DNA of 64,000 bases from Diprion similis (lineage: Eukaryota; Arthropoda; Insecta; Hymenoptera; Diprionidae). The stretch's first letter is position 1. Every line of letters starts with the position of its first letter. A model generated the notes under the pieces. It searched no databases, was not told the origin of the DNA, and saw only the letters and a program-made list of their open reading frames with translations. The stretch is taken from positions 20,482,001-20,546,000 of the forward strand of contig NC_060110.1 in assembly GCF_021155765.1 (NCBI RefSeq), given 5' to 3'. Below, piece after piece: positions 38,500 through 51,352 of the stretch. The position numbers and the translations under genes were made by a program.

Positions 38500-39060
38500 C
38501 AGCAGGTTAAATTTTACCCTAATCCAGGTAAATTCTTAAATTCTTAAATCTCATGAAATTCAATGGGATCCTTAAAAAGTCGTGAATTGTCATGAAATTT
38601 TACCAACGAACCTGAAAATATTATTTTTACGTCAATAGGTAACTCAGATTTCAGCAATATACGGAATATTGATACTTATTTTCATTATTTTTTCTTTCTA
38701 ATTTTTAGTTTTGTGTATATAGATTAGATCGAAAAAAAATATCGATATTATTCGTGAATCTTATTTTCTTTTCTAAAAAAAAAAAAAAAAAAAAGAATTT
38801 CATACGTTTCTCGTTTCAGCGTTGTGGTAGTAATATTTATGACGATAAATAAACAAAAAAAAAAAAAAAATCGATACGCTAATGTCAAATTGCTTGCTAT
38901 ACTTTAAATACTTGGAAAAACACATTTAAAAATTTTGTAATTTGCAGCTGTCTGGATCGTTAAAAAAGTGGGTAATGAAAAAATCCTTGGTTTATTCCTG
39001 AAAAAACTTTAAATGTCACGATTTCGTGCTCGCCGAAAGAAAAAAGTAGTCACCACCCTG
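38500..39060. repeat. Degenerate repeat ending in CACCACCCTG
   Basis: The right edge GTCACCACCCTG resembles the ends at 44016 and 47714, and the interior has motifs of the type AAAGTCGTGAATTGTCATG. The left border is not resolved, so the start is approximate. Probably an old hAT-like remnant; low confidence. Confidence 0.3.
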
Positions 39061-39322
39061 TACTCCAGTTACACGTATGGGAATTGAGCGTCACTGCGGG
39101 GTTTTCTTTTTCTTTCTCTATTCATTTTATAGCCGCATACAGTACGCGATGTGTCGGCTTATTATTTATGGTAGGTGTTGCTGCACCAGGTTGTAACAAC
39201 TGTACGCTAGGCGGACAGACGGACAAGATGTGTGTGCACATCCTGTTCTGCGCGTCAGATCGTATTAGGTATAGTGAGCGTAGATATAGCTGTTTGGTGT
39301 TTGTCTGATGATTGAATTATAC

Positions 39323-39503
39323 GAGGCTGAAGTTAGTAACGTTAATGGATCGTAACGTTGAAACAAAAATTGCAGGATCGCATCTTTGGAATACTTATCC
39401 GAAGATAAGTTGAATTCACTAAATTTAAGTTTGTTTATACTGTATTAATAACAGTTTAATAAATTTTAAGTTATCCGAAAGTTACGATAACGTTACAAAC
39501 TTC
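39323..39503. mobile_element. MITE-like element, copy 2 of the GAGGCTGAAG family
   Basis: The left end GAGGCTGAAGTTAGTAACGT is identical to copy 1. The right end TAACGTTACAAACTTC is a degraded inverse and lacks the last few bases. The interior is diverged from copy 1. Confidence 0.6.
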
Positions 39504-40725
39504 TTTATATGGTTTTCATTTTACGATCGTGATCGATCATCTTCTTTCATCCAACTAGTTTTTCTTTCGACAATTTTATTTTTATACAATGCAGTATTTT
39601 CGTTATAGTTTTTTCTTTTTTTTTTTTCTCTCACTTGTCTTCTTTTTCCCTAAAATTTTAAGTGAAATTCAACACGCTGTTTTTAAAGTGCTTGTGAAGC
39701 ACCTGCTTATTTCCGGCCTGTAATATACAGTATAATACGCGTACTTTGCATGCATACACATTATTATTTTACGCGTGACGTGTTACACGAAGATTAAAAT
39801 GGGGAATTGGATTACACGCACGATGGTATGAAACGCAACGGATCTCATTTACAGTCTATTTATTTACGGTGAATTTTTATGTCGGATCGTTGATTTTGAC
39901 TACGTTTTTTTTTTTGAATCAAGTTATTATTACCGTGAAAATATTACCGTTGAGGATATTTGTGTATTTCCTTCAACTTGGCGACGTTGCAAGGATATAA
40001 TAATAATAATAATAATTCATTTAACGCGATTCGATTAAAATTACATTAAGTAAAGCGGTGTAAAAAAAAAAAATCCATTCTTGATAAAAATTGATGAGAG
40101 AGAGAGAGAGCTTTCCGTTTGGAAAAAAATTTTCGAATTAAAAGACTAAGAAAATTTTTAGTCCCGTTCGTGATCAACGAATATAAAATTTTTAACACAT
40201 TTTGACTAATTAATTGTGTATACATATAAAGCTATAGTTTAATTATTTCGCGACGTTTCGCAGTGACGAAAACTTAATATATGTATGTATAATAGAAAGA
40301 GAGAAAGGGAATAATTTTTTTTTTTCTCTTGTTTTCAAAGAAAAGTCAACTTGTAAATAAATAAAGAATTAATTTTCACTCTCAAAGCACAAACTTTATC
40401 GAGATTCGTAGACGATATAACTTGTAATTAAAATAAGTAACGTTAACCTGACTACTAAACGTTGTAGAAAAAATCGTTACCTTGTAATTTTCAATTAAAT
40501 TTGAAGGAGTTTTGTTTTTCGTTCCGTTTTATCGATGCTTCACAAATTTCGGACAGTCTTTAAAGTTAGGAAAAAAGAGTTTTTCCCAAACATGCATCGT
40601 CACCCTACGTCAACAATACGCTTGCAGCAAGCACCAGACCGTATGTATGCATCATCGGGGCTGCTCGGGGTTCCAGTAATAGAATCACCCTCGTTGTTCT
40701 CTCCGCACAGCGTACGTATAGATAA

Positions 40726-40756
40726 CACCCACCCACCCACCCATCCATCCATCTAT
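40726..40756. repeat. (ACCC)n/(ATCC)n microsatellite
   Basis: CCCA tetranucleotides grade into CCAT tetranucleotides, a compound repeat. Confidence 0.85.
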
Positions 40757-40875
40757 GATGCTAGACACGCCACGTGGGGCGACGTATACGTCATTCGGGG
40801 TGGCAAATGAGCGCACTTGCATGCATAAGCGTACTTGGTAGTCACTTTCACGGCCTTCGAGCTACCCTTGCGTGC

Positions 40876-40908
40876 AGCACCAACACCAACACCAACGCCA
40901 ACACCAAC
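40876..40908. repeat. (CAACAC)n hexanucleotide repeat
   Basis: About five copies of ACCAAC with one A-to-G change. Open frames across it (Thr-Pro or Gln-His repeats) are an effect of the repeat, not of a gene. Confidence 0.8.
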
Positions 40909-41136
40909 GAGGGACGTTTTCCCTCCAATGGCTCCTCGCTATTCCGCAGGTCCCTCAATTAACTACACACACTCTGCAGAAGAGGGGTGTGTTGCTTGCC
41001 TTCGGTCTGTTTTTACTTTTACAGCTGCTTCCCCTTCTCCTCCCTCTTACTCGATCCTTTGCTACCTCCTCAAGGATTATGCCTATAATTCACGCGATGC
41101 TAAGCGGCTCAATCGTCGTTCTTTTTATGTGTTTTC

Positions 41137-41141
<5 letters not shown>

Positions 41142-41170
<29 letters not shown>
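41142..41170. repeat. Poly(T) tract
   Basis: Nearly uninterrupted T run in the intron. Confidence 0.85.
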
Positions 41171-41729
41171 ATCTATAAGTGCAGTTCTTGGTTTAAACTG
41201 CACCGCTGCACGTGATTGTTAATCAGTAGAGACATGACGCGGGGTTCGTACGCGTAGGGACAACTGGGATAATTCAGGGAATTTTGAAAATCAGACTGGA
41301 ATTTTGAGTCTGTCGAAGAAATAAACTCGTCCCTGCAATACCAAGTATTGTCGATTTTAAGGAAAAGCAAAATTGCACTTGGAATTTTGTTTCTTCGCAT
41401 TACTTCGTACCGTTCTGGGTATATCGCAATTAATACGAAACATTTTATTTTTGTATTTTATTTTTTTTATTTTGTACGAAAACTCGAAGGCTGTTGTTTG
41501 AAAATTGATCACCAGAAAGTAAGTCAGTTACTAGATAATATTATTAATGTTATTCGTATTAATGTGTAAAATAAATTGTCATTAAGCAGCGGTATATATA
41601 TTGTGAAAAGTTACTGGAAAAATCCTATTTTCAGGCTTGTATAATAACAGGAAAAGTCTGTCTGTTTAAACAAGCGGTGCAGAAGTAAGTCGATTATTTT
41701 CGCCATAATATGAAGTAGATGAATTGTCT

Positions 41730-41874
41730 GAAATTCGGTAAAACGTTATGAAACAAAAGACTCTAATGTTTAAAAATCTTAAAAATTTGCTTAAAAATTA
41801 TTGTAATATTCAGAAAATAGTGATTTTTTATTCCAATGTTTCGTTGGTTATGATAACGTTACTAACTTGAACCT
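41730..41874. mobile_element. MITE-like element, copy 3 of the GAGGCTGAAG family (left end lost)
   Basis: The right end AACGTTACTAACTTGAACCTC matches copy 1 with two changes. The preceding 80 bp (AAAATAGTGATT, then CCAATGTTTCGTTG) align with the copy 1 interior, as does TTCGGTAAA near the left. The left terminal repeat is not recognisable. Confidence 0.6.
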
Positions 41875-42911
41875 CGTCGTCGTTCGAGCCGTGAGAAGAA
41901 AAATAGCGTCGAGTCGTTTGTTGCAACGAACCATTTGCTAATTGAAACTCACCCATACGTTACATGTCTATATGTATACATAGGTCTGTAAGGCATAACG
42001 TGAAAATTAAATTAACCGACCCAAGAATACAGAAACCGCGCCGCGTGCGGTGCTTTCAACAATTATGTTATATTATGTATCTCTGCTCCTGCAACTTTCG
42101 TGTCTCTCTTCGCTCCCTCGCCATATATATGTATATATAATATGTATATGTATGTATTAGGCACATTGTACGCACCTTGTAAACTGTAGCCATATATACA
42201 TATAGTTTCTTACACGATACACAAGGGAGTCCATCGCGTATTATTTAAAACATGATTAATTGACGACTGGATTTTTTGCTTTTTTAATTCTTTTGATGCC
42301 TTAATTTTCTAGAAAATGCGTTCGAATACCGTTGTATGAAAAACCCGCATACAATGACTGGTTTTACTGAATTGTATAGTATAATTCTTATTCTGGTCTC
42401 GATTTTTTTTTTTTTTTTTTGTTCAAATGAAAAAAAAATTATCAAGTAAAGCGAGAACTTTGAAAATCTGAATTTAATTGAATATATTATAATATTATTT
42501 ATTACTTTTTTTTCACACTCGCTCGATTTTTTTTTTTTTTTTTTCTTCAGTTTTTCTCTTTTACTACCTAATGGTTTTCTCTCGCGCAATCTAATGTATT
42601 ATACGACCTGGTATTGAGCTCAAGGCTCGTGAATTTCAGCAGGTGAGAAGGTGGAGATGAACGGAGAAGGAGGCACATTACAGAATCGATATTATAATTC
42701 ATGGGTGTACAAGTTGTTTGTTTTTTTTTAATATTTTTTTTTTCGATTGGTATATATATAGTTGATAGAGCCGCGTGATAATTACGGGAGTATCTCAGCA
42801 CTTAATTTGAATATTAGGTTCAAGATTCGACTTCGCAATTTGATGTATACGTAGTAACCTATGATATACGTAGATAAACTTGTATAACTCGTAAGATTCG
42901 TTCCGCACTTG

Positions 42912-42913
<2 letters not shown>

Positions 42914-42957
<44 letters not shown>
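42914..42957. repeat. (TC)n microsatellite, about 22 units
   Basis: Long uninterrupted CT dinucleotide array on the coding strand of the intron, a potential GAGA-type or triplex-forming tract. Confidence 0.92.
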
Positions 42958-42966
<9 letters not shown>

Positions 42967-44157
42967 ATTTAGTACCGAAAAGAAGTCGACATCCTTGAAA
43001 TTAGATATTCAAAAATATACGAAACTACTTGAAACGCCTGCATAATATAGTCGACTGTAATATACCTTATATTATACTCGTACATACGTCCTGCTATTGC
43101 TAATAACGCAAAGAAGGTAAAGAGAAAAAAAAAGAAAAGAAAAAAAAAAGGTATACGATGTAATGTAATGTGAGATTCCTGGATCGCTGACGTCTGTAAA
43201 GATACCGAAAAATATAACTCGTGACCCAATAATTGATTCGCTATGAAATCTTTGCGCATATTTTAGTAGTGTATATATATATATAGTATAGTGTAAGAAA
43301 TTTTCATTATTCTTCTCGGTTTTGCGAATGAAAGAAAGGAAACTTCTGACACTTTTTTTTTTATTTATATCGCAGAAATATGATTCATGAATGTACTTGA
43401 TGGTATATGTATATATATGCATGTAAGACGTTATTTTATAAATACAGGTTTCAAGAGCGACGAGGAAGTTGTAATAACGATATCGCGACGATGTCGTTCC
43501 GGGTGTCTGTCGCTTTTTATCTCCGCGTCTGCACTTTTAGCATTCCAGCTCTCAACACGTGGGAATATCAGGCAGCGCTAGACTACTTTTCTAGCCTAGA
43601 CGCCGGTAGTTTACATCTAAAGCTATTTAGTTACGTTACGTGCGACTTGGATACGCGTTAAACTCATTGAGTTGAATGGTATTTGTATAGGTATATAACG
43701 ATTCAGCTGCCAGTGTCGGCTTTCACCGGGTGCAGGATACGGCCCACTCGCTCCAAGTTTCCTTCTTTCAGTCATGCTCGTTGTTGTATGAATTATAATA
43801 TTATATATTTGGCGTGGTCTCAGCGTTTCGGAAACTTTTAATCGTCCAGGGAAAAGATTGGATTTAAAATTGGATCAATGACGGAATTGGAAAAAAATTT
43901 ATTCAGTCATCTGGAATTTAAGATAATTTCTCATTTTTTACATATTATATAAAATTCAACCTAAGTTATCGTACATTGCAAAAATTAAATAAGAAAATTA
44001 ACGATTAGTCACCCTGTTATTAGTGTTATTATATATACATTTAATAGAAGCAACAACAACTAGAAAAGTAATCAGCTATAAGGCGACGGAAAATCCCGTG
44101 GAAATATATCTCAGTCAGGTGTATTATTTTTTATCTCTTGCTTTTCTTTTTCTTCTC

Positions 44158-44180
44158 ATTATTATTATTATTATTATTAT
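44158..44180. repeat. (ATT)n microsatellite
   Basis: Seven ATT trinucleotides within a T-rich tract. Confidence 0.85.
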
Positions 44181-45801
44181 TTTTATTATTCTTATTTCTA
44201 TTTTTCTTCGTCTTCATCTGATGCTGCAGCCAGTGACTGACGAAACTGCGAATTCCAATTGCAGTTGGCACAAAATTAAACTCATGCAAAAATTCTATGC
44301 CTTTTTCATTTTTGAGCAGTAAATAACTCTTTACTTTTGCGGGCAATAATAATCGGTAAAATTATTTATCAATTTTCCCACTTAATGCAGCGATTAATAA
44401 ATTGCAACTATTTGCATCTCGGGCCCGATTGCAGTGAGCGACTGACTCTCTTCTTCGTCGCGTCGTCGACGGAATTCTTTCAGGGTTCGTTTTTCTCCGG
44501 CAACCACCAACGAATAACTTTTATACTTCGACCCAATGAAATGCGATCCTTTGCCTCATCCCTGACTATAGAATTACATACGTATCTATGTACTGCGTAT
44601 TTATGTATATATATATATATATATACATATATATGTATAACTCGTCGTATTTGCAACTTTCCACCGATATATGTATATATTTTTTCTACCCACATTCCAT
44701 TAATTATTCACGCTCTTGGCATAAATTCTTTATATCATTGTGGTAGTTTTTATTTTTCTCAATTTTTTTTTCGATTCCTTTATCTTTCATACAGCACTTA
44801 TACTATATATATCATTCCTGTTTGTTTTCAGTGTTAAATAATAGTTTTGTTTTTTCTCGCTTAGACGTTTAGACAGTTGAATTTTTTCTAGTCAATATAA
44901 GCGTACTAGGTGTACTTGATTATTTTTCAAACGAACTTGTGTTCCTTATAACGTATCGTTTCAACGAACAAACAAACATTCTTCAAACAAAAAAAGAAAA
45001 AAAAAAAAAAAAACGAACGTGTAACAGAAAAATATTTCTCGAGGAGTGGCCGCGTGCAATTATGAGATTGACATCTTTCAGGGGCAGGGGGAGGGGGGTG
45101 ACATTTTTACGATATGACATATAGCTGCACTGGGTGATCGTCGTCATCATCGTCGTCATCGTCATCGTCGTAATCGTGATCCACGCGAGGTTAATTAGTG
45201 CTTCAACGCTAATACGCCCGCTTCTGACTCCGAAAATAATCGTTGCCGACCGAAGCGACCTTCCGTTTCGAGGTCCTGACATTCTTTCCGGTTATCTGTG
45301 AATATCGCAACATAACAATCATCGCGATCCGCATCCACGCCTTTCGAAATTTCTACAAAAAGAGAATGTGAAAGCGATTATTACACATGTTACTCAAACT
45401 TTTGCAACCGTGCAAGTTAATAATTACTTTTTGCCTTTATTTCGTTATTTTTATTACGAGTCATGATTCGTGAAAAGTTTTGATAATAAATATATTCTAC
45501 AACGTTATACGTATCATTATAGATTATAGATTATAGGTTAATTTAAGGGTGAAATAATCAACTCTAGTTCGTATTAGAGGGTCAACTGTCATTTTCACCG
45601 GTTATGGGATTAAGGACTGATAAGTTAATCTCCCGTTACGTTTCTTCAGTTTATTTTACTCACGTTATCGGATGGCTATAAATACACACGGCTGACGATG
45701 AGTTTCGGTATAACGTTACGTACTTACATACGTAGTACATAACTTATATATTTATGTATTTTTGTATAAACACACGTGTCTTCGAGTAAGGGGTATTTTT
45801 T

Positions 45802-45825
45802 ACACGCGCGCGCGCGCGCGCGTGT
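45802..45825. repeat. (CG)9 alternating purine-pyrimidine palindrome, potential Z-DNA
   Basis: ACA, nine CG units, then TGT: a perfect 24-bp palindrome. Alternating CG is the classical Z-DNA-forming sequence. It is striking in such AT-rich, CpG-poor surroundings. No function can be assigned. Confidence 0.8.
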
Positions 45826-47415
45826 TTTTAACTGTACACGTTAAAAGAGAAAAAAAAAACAAAAAAGAAGAGTGAAAGAAAAAAGAGAAAGACGAAGAAA
45901 CAAAGAACGAACTGGAAATTTCTTACGCTAGAAATAAATGAAAGAAAAATTTAATCATTTTTTATACTGATAATTGTTGAATGAATTGATTGATTCATTC
46001 CTTCGATCATTTTATATTGATATTGTCACATCTTGTCGAATATGCAACACTTGTTTCTTTCTTTCTTTGTTTTTCACCCAGGATGTGTATTGTGAAGCGA
46101 ATGCAGTATAGCTGATTGTTATTTTCTGGTAAGTTGACGCGTCTATGTACGTGTGTGGATTTGGTTCTTGTGAATTTTTTCTTTTTTTTTTCTTTGTTCA
46201 GTTGCCTGCAGACCGTGGGAAACGCGCGAGTGGTAAACGTAATATTTGCAATTCAAATTCACTGAAACAATACATACATATATATATATATATATACACC
46301 TATACATAGACAGCGGTGAGTATACAAGTTGGTCAAAGTCGAGCGAAATGAACGAACAAAGTGTGAATCTTGTGACCGAAAATTGAAATTATAAACAATT
46401 AATGTACGATTATTAGTCAATTTCAATAGTTCAATGTATTTTGTCAGTAATTACAATGAGTTAGATTTTATTTTGAATTCGTCGCACGGTTTGTCGGATA
46501 AAAGCGGAAGTGGGAAAAGTGACGAAGTCGAAGTACGATGGTTAGATATATGTATACAACGTGTTGGTACCTATGATATAACAACACGTTGCTTTATCTT
46601 CTTCTTCTTTTTTTTTTTTTTTTATTATTTATTTTTTTTTTTTTTATATTTTTTTCTTTATTTTCAATGATGACGGGATGTTACAAATTACACCGTGTGT
46701 AGGCTTTGATCTCTCGACATTTCGTAATCACTGATTAAAACGACCGTGATTACTACTAATTGGAGTTTGTTATTTTGATTCATATCATTGTCTACTTCAT
46801 TGTAGGTTGGTTAAGTATATTTTTAAACGCAATCGTCGTATTCGTCATCGCCCTGAACTGCCCTACGGAGTTTCTGTCGTCCAATTTGTAGCAATAAAAG
46901 GATTAATAATAACTTCTCTTATTTTATTTATTTGCTTATCTATTATATTTTTTCTTTTCTCTTTCATTTTTATTGATAAAGAAAGAGGCAGGTAGTTAAA
47001 AATAGTTAGCAAAAAACGTAATCATCAATTATAACGCTGCTTTCAAGTTATGGAATACAATTAAATTGTTCGATATTTTGCGTATATTGTTTAGAAAATC
47101 AAAAACACTCGACGTGACGAAAATAAAAATAAAAAAAATAAATAAAAAATCGGTGAATAAAACTCGCCTGCCAACATCAAAGTTACGGATAAACGGTGTA
47201 GCAGCAGTTGTCACGGTATCCGAAGCCAGCTGTAATTAGATGACGTCGGCGTACCTTTTATACTAATGTAAGTGCCGGAAGGTACGAACGTTTGAACTGT
47301 ACGATTTCACGTAGGATGTAAACGAGGACAACAATTTTACGCCATCGAAAAGCCCGAGCTTCAAACGTGGCAGTCGCAAAACTTGGACCTTCGCAAAAGT
47401 TTGGGAATTATACGT

Positions 47416-47714
47416 CAGGGTGATAGAAAAAATTTGGAATAGTCAGGAATAGTAAGGGAATTACGGTCAGGTGGAAGAAAAAAATGTCCTTTTTTTCTAG
47501 AAATTGTTTTCAAACTTAAACGACGTATATATATATGCTTCGTAAATTTAGCTAACAATAAAAGTTCGCTATTGGAAATAATATTGTCCGATTTTATGTT
47601 GTAAAAACCGTCCAATATTATCTACGTTTCGTGGGAAAAGTTCGGGAAATTTTTTAAATTTATCGATAGGAAAAGTCGGGGAATTTTAATATGAGAAAAA
47701 TTGTCGCCGCCCTG
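47416..47714. mobile_element. hAT-like MITE remnant (CAGGG-ended)
   Basis: Starts CAGGGTGATAG and ends CGCCGCCCTG, so both ends read CAGGG inward, as many hAT-type elements do. Both ends are followed inward by poorly matching A/T-rich and GGAAAAGT-type tracts. It is 299 bp with no coding capacity. Flanking 8-mers do not match, so the target duplication is not preserved. Similar right ends occur at 39060 and 44016. Confidence 0.45.
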
Positions 47715-49442
47715 AATGTCGCAGAACTCATTGGCCCAAAAATCATACAACCATTTGTGTAAATCAAGGTTTCATTCGCATTATTAATTTTCAAAAGCTA
47801 CAACCAAAAAACCCGAAAAATTTTGTTACATTTTCTCTGTCTTAAAAATGATATGTTTTTTTTTTTTTCTTGAGATTCTCGGGCTCAAATTAGTCGAAAA
47901 TCGCAACTTCTTGCCAATTCTTTGCCACGATATTTCCCTCTATTTGGCAGAGCAATGCAAAAACGAAATCGTCTGTTGAAAACAAAAAAAAAAAAAAAAA
48001 AAACAACGGCCATTCAAATTTTCGTTGGACAACCTCATTAGCACTTAAAGAGCACCTAATTATGTCCGTCTGTCATGATCAGTCGGTTCTTCTGAGATTA
48101 TTCTGCTGCTAATGTGATCACGCACGATCGATTTTTCTCTGTCGTATGAGCCAAGCGTCTTCAGTGCAGATTACATTCAATGAGTTTGACTGCAAAGAGT
48201 GAGACGCCGTCTCGTAATTCTTAACGACGGGATTCACCATTAACTTGTTGCTCAACCGGTCTATGTGTGTGATTGGCCTTGTTCTTTTATTATACCTTCA
48301 TTTGTCGGAACCTTCCGGCTTCTTTGAGCGCGCCTTTTTCAGCCGAAGACTGTTAGTGTAACCAGCTTATCGTTCAAGTAAACTAACGATAAGTACATAC
48401 ATACCTGCAAGTATCTTGTACCTGCGAGTACAGTGCGAATTTCGTTTTAAGTTTTATTAATTGCAGATAGTTATGGACGAAAACAGTTTTTTGTAAAGTA
48501 TTTAACAAAGTTTAAGATTGGGGGAAACGATTTGGTTGGAAGTCGTTTTCCTTTTTTTGGAATTTGAATTGAAAATCGAAAGATCTTTTAATTAAGTTTG
48601 CAATTTAAATCGAGAGACCGGTTCTTCATTTGGCTATTGATTATTATCTGAATTCTTGATTATTATACAGCACAAGTTGGTGATGACACTATGATTTGAA
48701 GTTTTCTCACGTTTGCAGTTGCTCGATTTTTTTATTCAATGATGTTCTCAGTTTTACTAGAGATCTCGGTCTGAGAAGCTTGATTGAGCTGATTTAGATA
48801 TTCAGTGATTATGACACGAGGGCGTGTAGTTAAAATCTCGAGTAATTCATTCATGAGAGAGGATTCGTAAGCTGCTTCGAATCAAGCGTCGTTGCTGTTG
48901 TTGTTATTATATTTATATATACCTCCGTTGATACACATTCAAATTCGGAATATATTTTTTACAAACACTTTTAACGTCAAACTGTCAATTTTTCGTATCA
49001 ATATTTCACGAACAATGATTATCTCAAATCGATTCACGTTCTGATCACTTGTATACTATAAACAAACGTGTACAATCAGTTATATCGATTCTGAATCTAG
49101 TTTCGTATCTTTGATTTGATTGAAAACATGTGTTTTGATTGTGTAATATGTCTACAGGGAAAACTATCAACAAAAAAAAAGTCATCCAACTTATAGGCTG
49201 CCCCGTAATCTCGAATCGAGATTTTATTATATATACTTATATACCTTCAGTCTAATTATGAATGCAAAACTCTCGGTTGGCGCGTGAGGGAAACAGGTGG
49301 TCCACCATATACGGTAGCGGAATCTCCATCAAGATAACACTCGCATGCTGAAAAATTTTCACGATCGTGTTCCTAATATTTTATTAACGAAATTAGTCAG
49401 CGAATATTATATATCCTGTTGATTGATTTACATTTAAATATA

Positions 49443-50175
49443 CGGGACATTACATGTGAAAGTAACCAACTTTTGCACCCTCACCATTTCTGATTTTGTC
49501 TAAAATACTTTCGGCAATACTTCCAATTCTGAAACGAGATCCTGAATTTTTTTCAGAATATTTATTCAACTGGTAAATTATTTGCAAATATTTGAATTGA
49601 TTTTTGAAAAGGACCTTTTTTAAAATTTTGGAAAAAATTCTCACAAACTGTTTTTTCTATTTCAAACTATTTAAGACTGGCCGAACGATGTTCGGATTTT
49701 TTTCTTTTCCTTTTATTTCATTTTTCAACACTTTCAACTGTTTTCATCAGCTAAAACATCGTTTGAACGGTCTGAAAATTCTCGAAAAATCTTCAAAACT
49801 ACTGTTTTTCACTTGCAACATTTCTAAACCGGTTCCACTGCGGAAAGATTTTTGTCTACTGTTCAGAATTTTTTGATAATTTTCAAACCGTTCGAGCAAT
49901 ATTTTAATTGATCAAAAAAGATAGAAGTGGTGAAAAAAAGAAAACAGAGAAATATCACTCCATCATGGGCTCGGTTTTCAAACGTTTGGAGAAGAGAATA
50001 CAGTTTTTGAAAATTCTAAAAAAGATCCTTTTCGAAATCACTTTCAATGTTTATAAATAATTGAGCAGTTGAATAAAAAACCCAAAAAAAATGCAGGCTA
50101 CTGTTTCAGAATTGGGACAATTGTAGAAGAAATTTGTAAAAAAAAAAAATCTGAAAAATTATACCAATATTAAAT
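49443..50175. mobile_element. Degenerate foldback element related to the 50861-51352 element
   Basis: The segments 49484-49650 and 50001-50160 are inverted copies: CCAATTCTGAAAC, TATTCAACTG and GAAAAGGA[CT]CTTTTTT recur in the same order on opposite strands. The left border GGGACATTACA resembles the GGGCATTCCA end of the neighbouring element, and the right half shares CAATTGTAGAAGAAAT-type sequence with that element's right half. The right tip is lost. No coding capacity. Confidence 0.55.
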
Positions 50176-50860
50176 ATACATACGAGGGTTGTAAGTTGAA
50201 AAATGAATCGCATTTCAGCGATTATTCTAGAGAATGTCAAAATTTATACACAGTTTTTTTTTTTTTTCCTCCGAATTTGTATAACTGCGGGGTGTTAAAA
50301 ATGATTTAATAACCAGTTCGCGACACCGTTTCTTAGCGATAATAATCGTATTATACAAATGCATGCAAAATAGTTATTTTATCGTCGTTATCGTTATTAA
50401 TTGCATAATGAAAAACGACGTCGTTGTTCGCCGTTAATTGGCACGTAAGTAAACCGGAACACGGCTGCAAGTAGGCACTAGCGTAATAGAAGAGTAATCA
50501 GTATCCGGGTCACGTCGTCGGTGCTTTTTCACCTTTTAATCTTCTTTTTAATCTTATCGTAGCGGAAGAACCTCGTGCAGGGGGTCCACGATCACTTGTT
50601 CCAGGAACAGCTGATTGTGAGGAGCTCAATTCAACGATCGTATTTGATGAAATTTTTCTCCACGCAAAACTTGACGACGTGACTGCTAAACGATACAAAC
50701 AATTTCTGTAGACCAAACCTCGTCTTATTGTTCGCAAATTATTGTTGTTATTTTAACCATGGCAGCAGCTCTTGTTGCTTTTTATTCAAAACTATTTGTG
50801 TAATGTTTGATTAGAAGTCGAGATCGAGAGATTATGCCCGTATACGTGTATATTTATATG

Positions 50861-51352
50861 GGGCATTCCACATTGGATTTAGAATCTGAAATTTTTTTTC
50901 AGATTTCTCGTAAGACATTTTTTTTTTCCTCTTCATATTGCTGATAAAAAAATTTGTAAATTGTAAAATGGTTCGGGAAATTTTTTTTCAAATAATCTGA
51001 TGTGACGTATAAAAATGTCTCAGCAACTATCCATAGTAAAATGAATTTCGCTTCTAATTTTTTTTAAGGTTTTTTTTTCTCGGAAAAAGCCTGAAAACAG
51101 TAAGAAGGGAAATCAAATCACTCTGGGTCCAAGCTTAAAAATTTTAATACCTAAAGCAAGATTTTGCAGAATTTTAACAAATTTTTAATTTTGCTCGGTC
51201 GATAAAATCGTTTCTAAAAATTGTAGTAAATTTAAATTGAGTTGAAAAAAAAAACCGAGTACCTGTCAAAGTGAGAACAATCGTAGAAAAAATAGCTCGT
51301 CAAATCTGAGAGGTTAAAGATAAAACCCAGGTCGAATTGGCGTGGAATGCCC
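50861..51352. mobile_element. 492-bp TIR element with GGGCATTCCA ends
   Basis: Begins GGGCATTCCACATTGGATTT and ends CCAATTGG-like then TGGAATGCCC: the first 11 bp are perfect inverted repeats, with weaker similarity beyond. The interior is AT-rich without an open frame. Flanks are TA-rich on both sides, so the exact target duplication cannot be defined. Most likely a non-autonomous DNA transposon of an unnamed family. Confidence 0.65.

Noticed and set aside
40774..41222. Overlapping plus-strand open frames with Thr-Pro or Gln-His repeats
   Set aside because: They arise from the (CAACAC)n repeat and a poly-T tract in all frames, with no splice or domain support.
43072..43422. Minus-strand 116-codon frame with hydrophobic stretches
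   Set aside because: Composition reflects A/T-rich simple sequence in the intron; no domain, and overlapping frames look equally likely.
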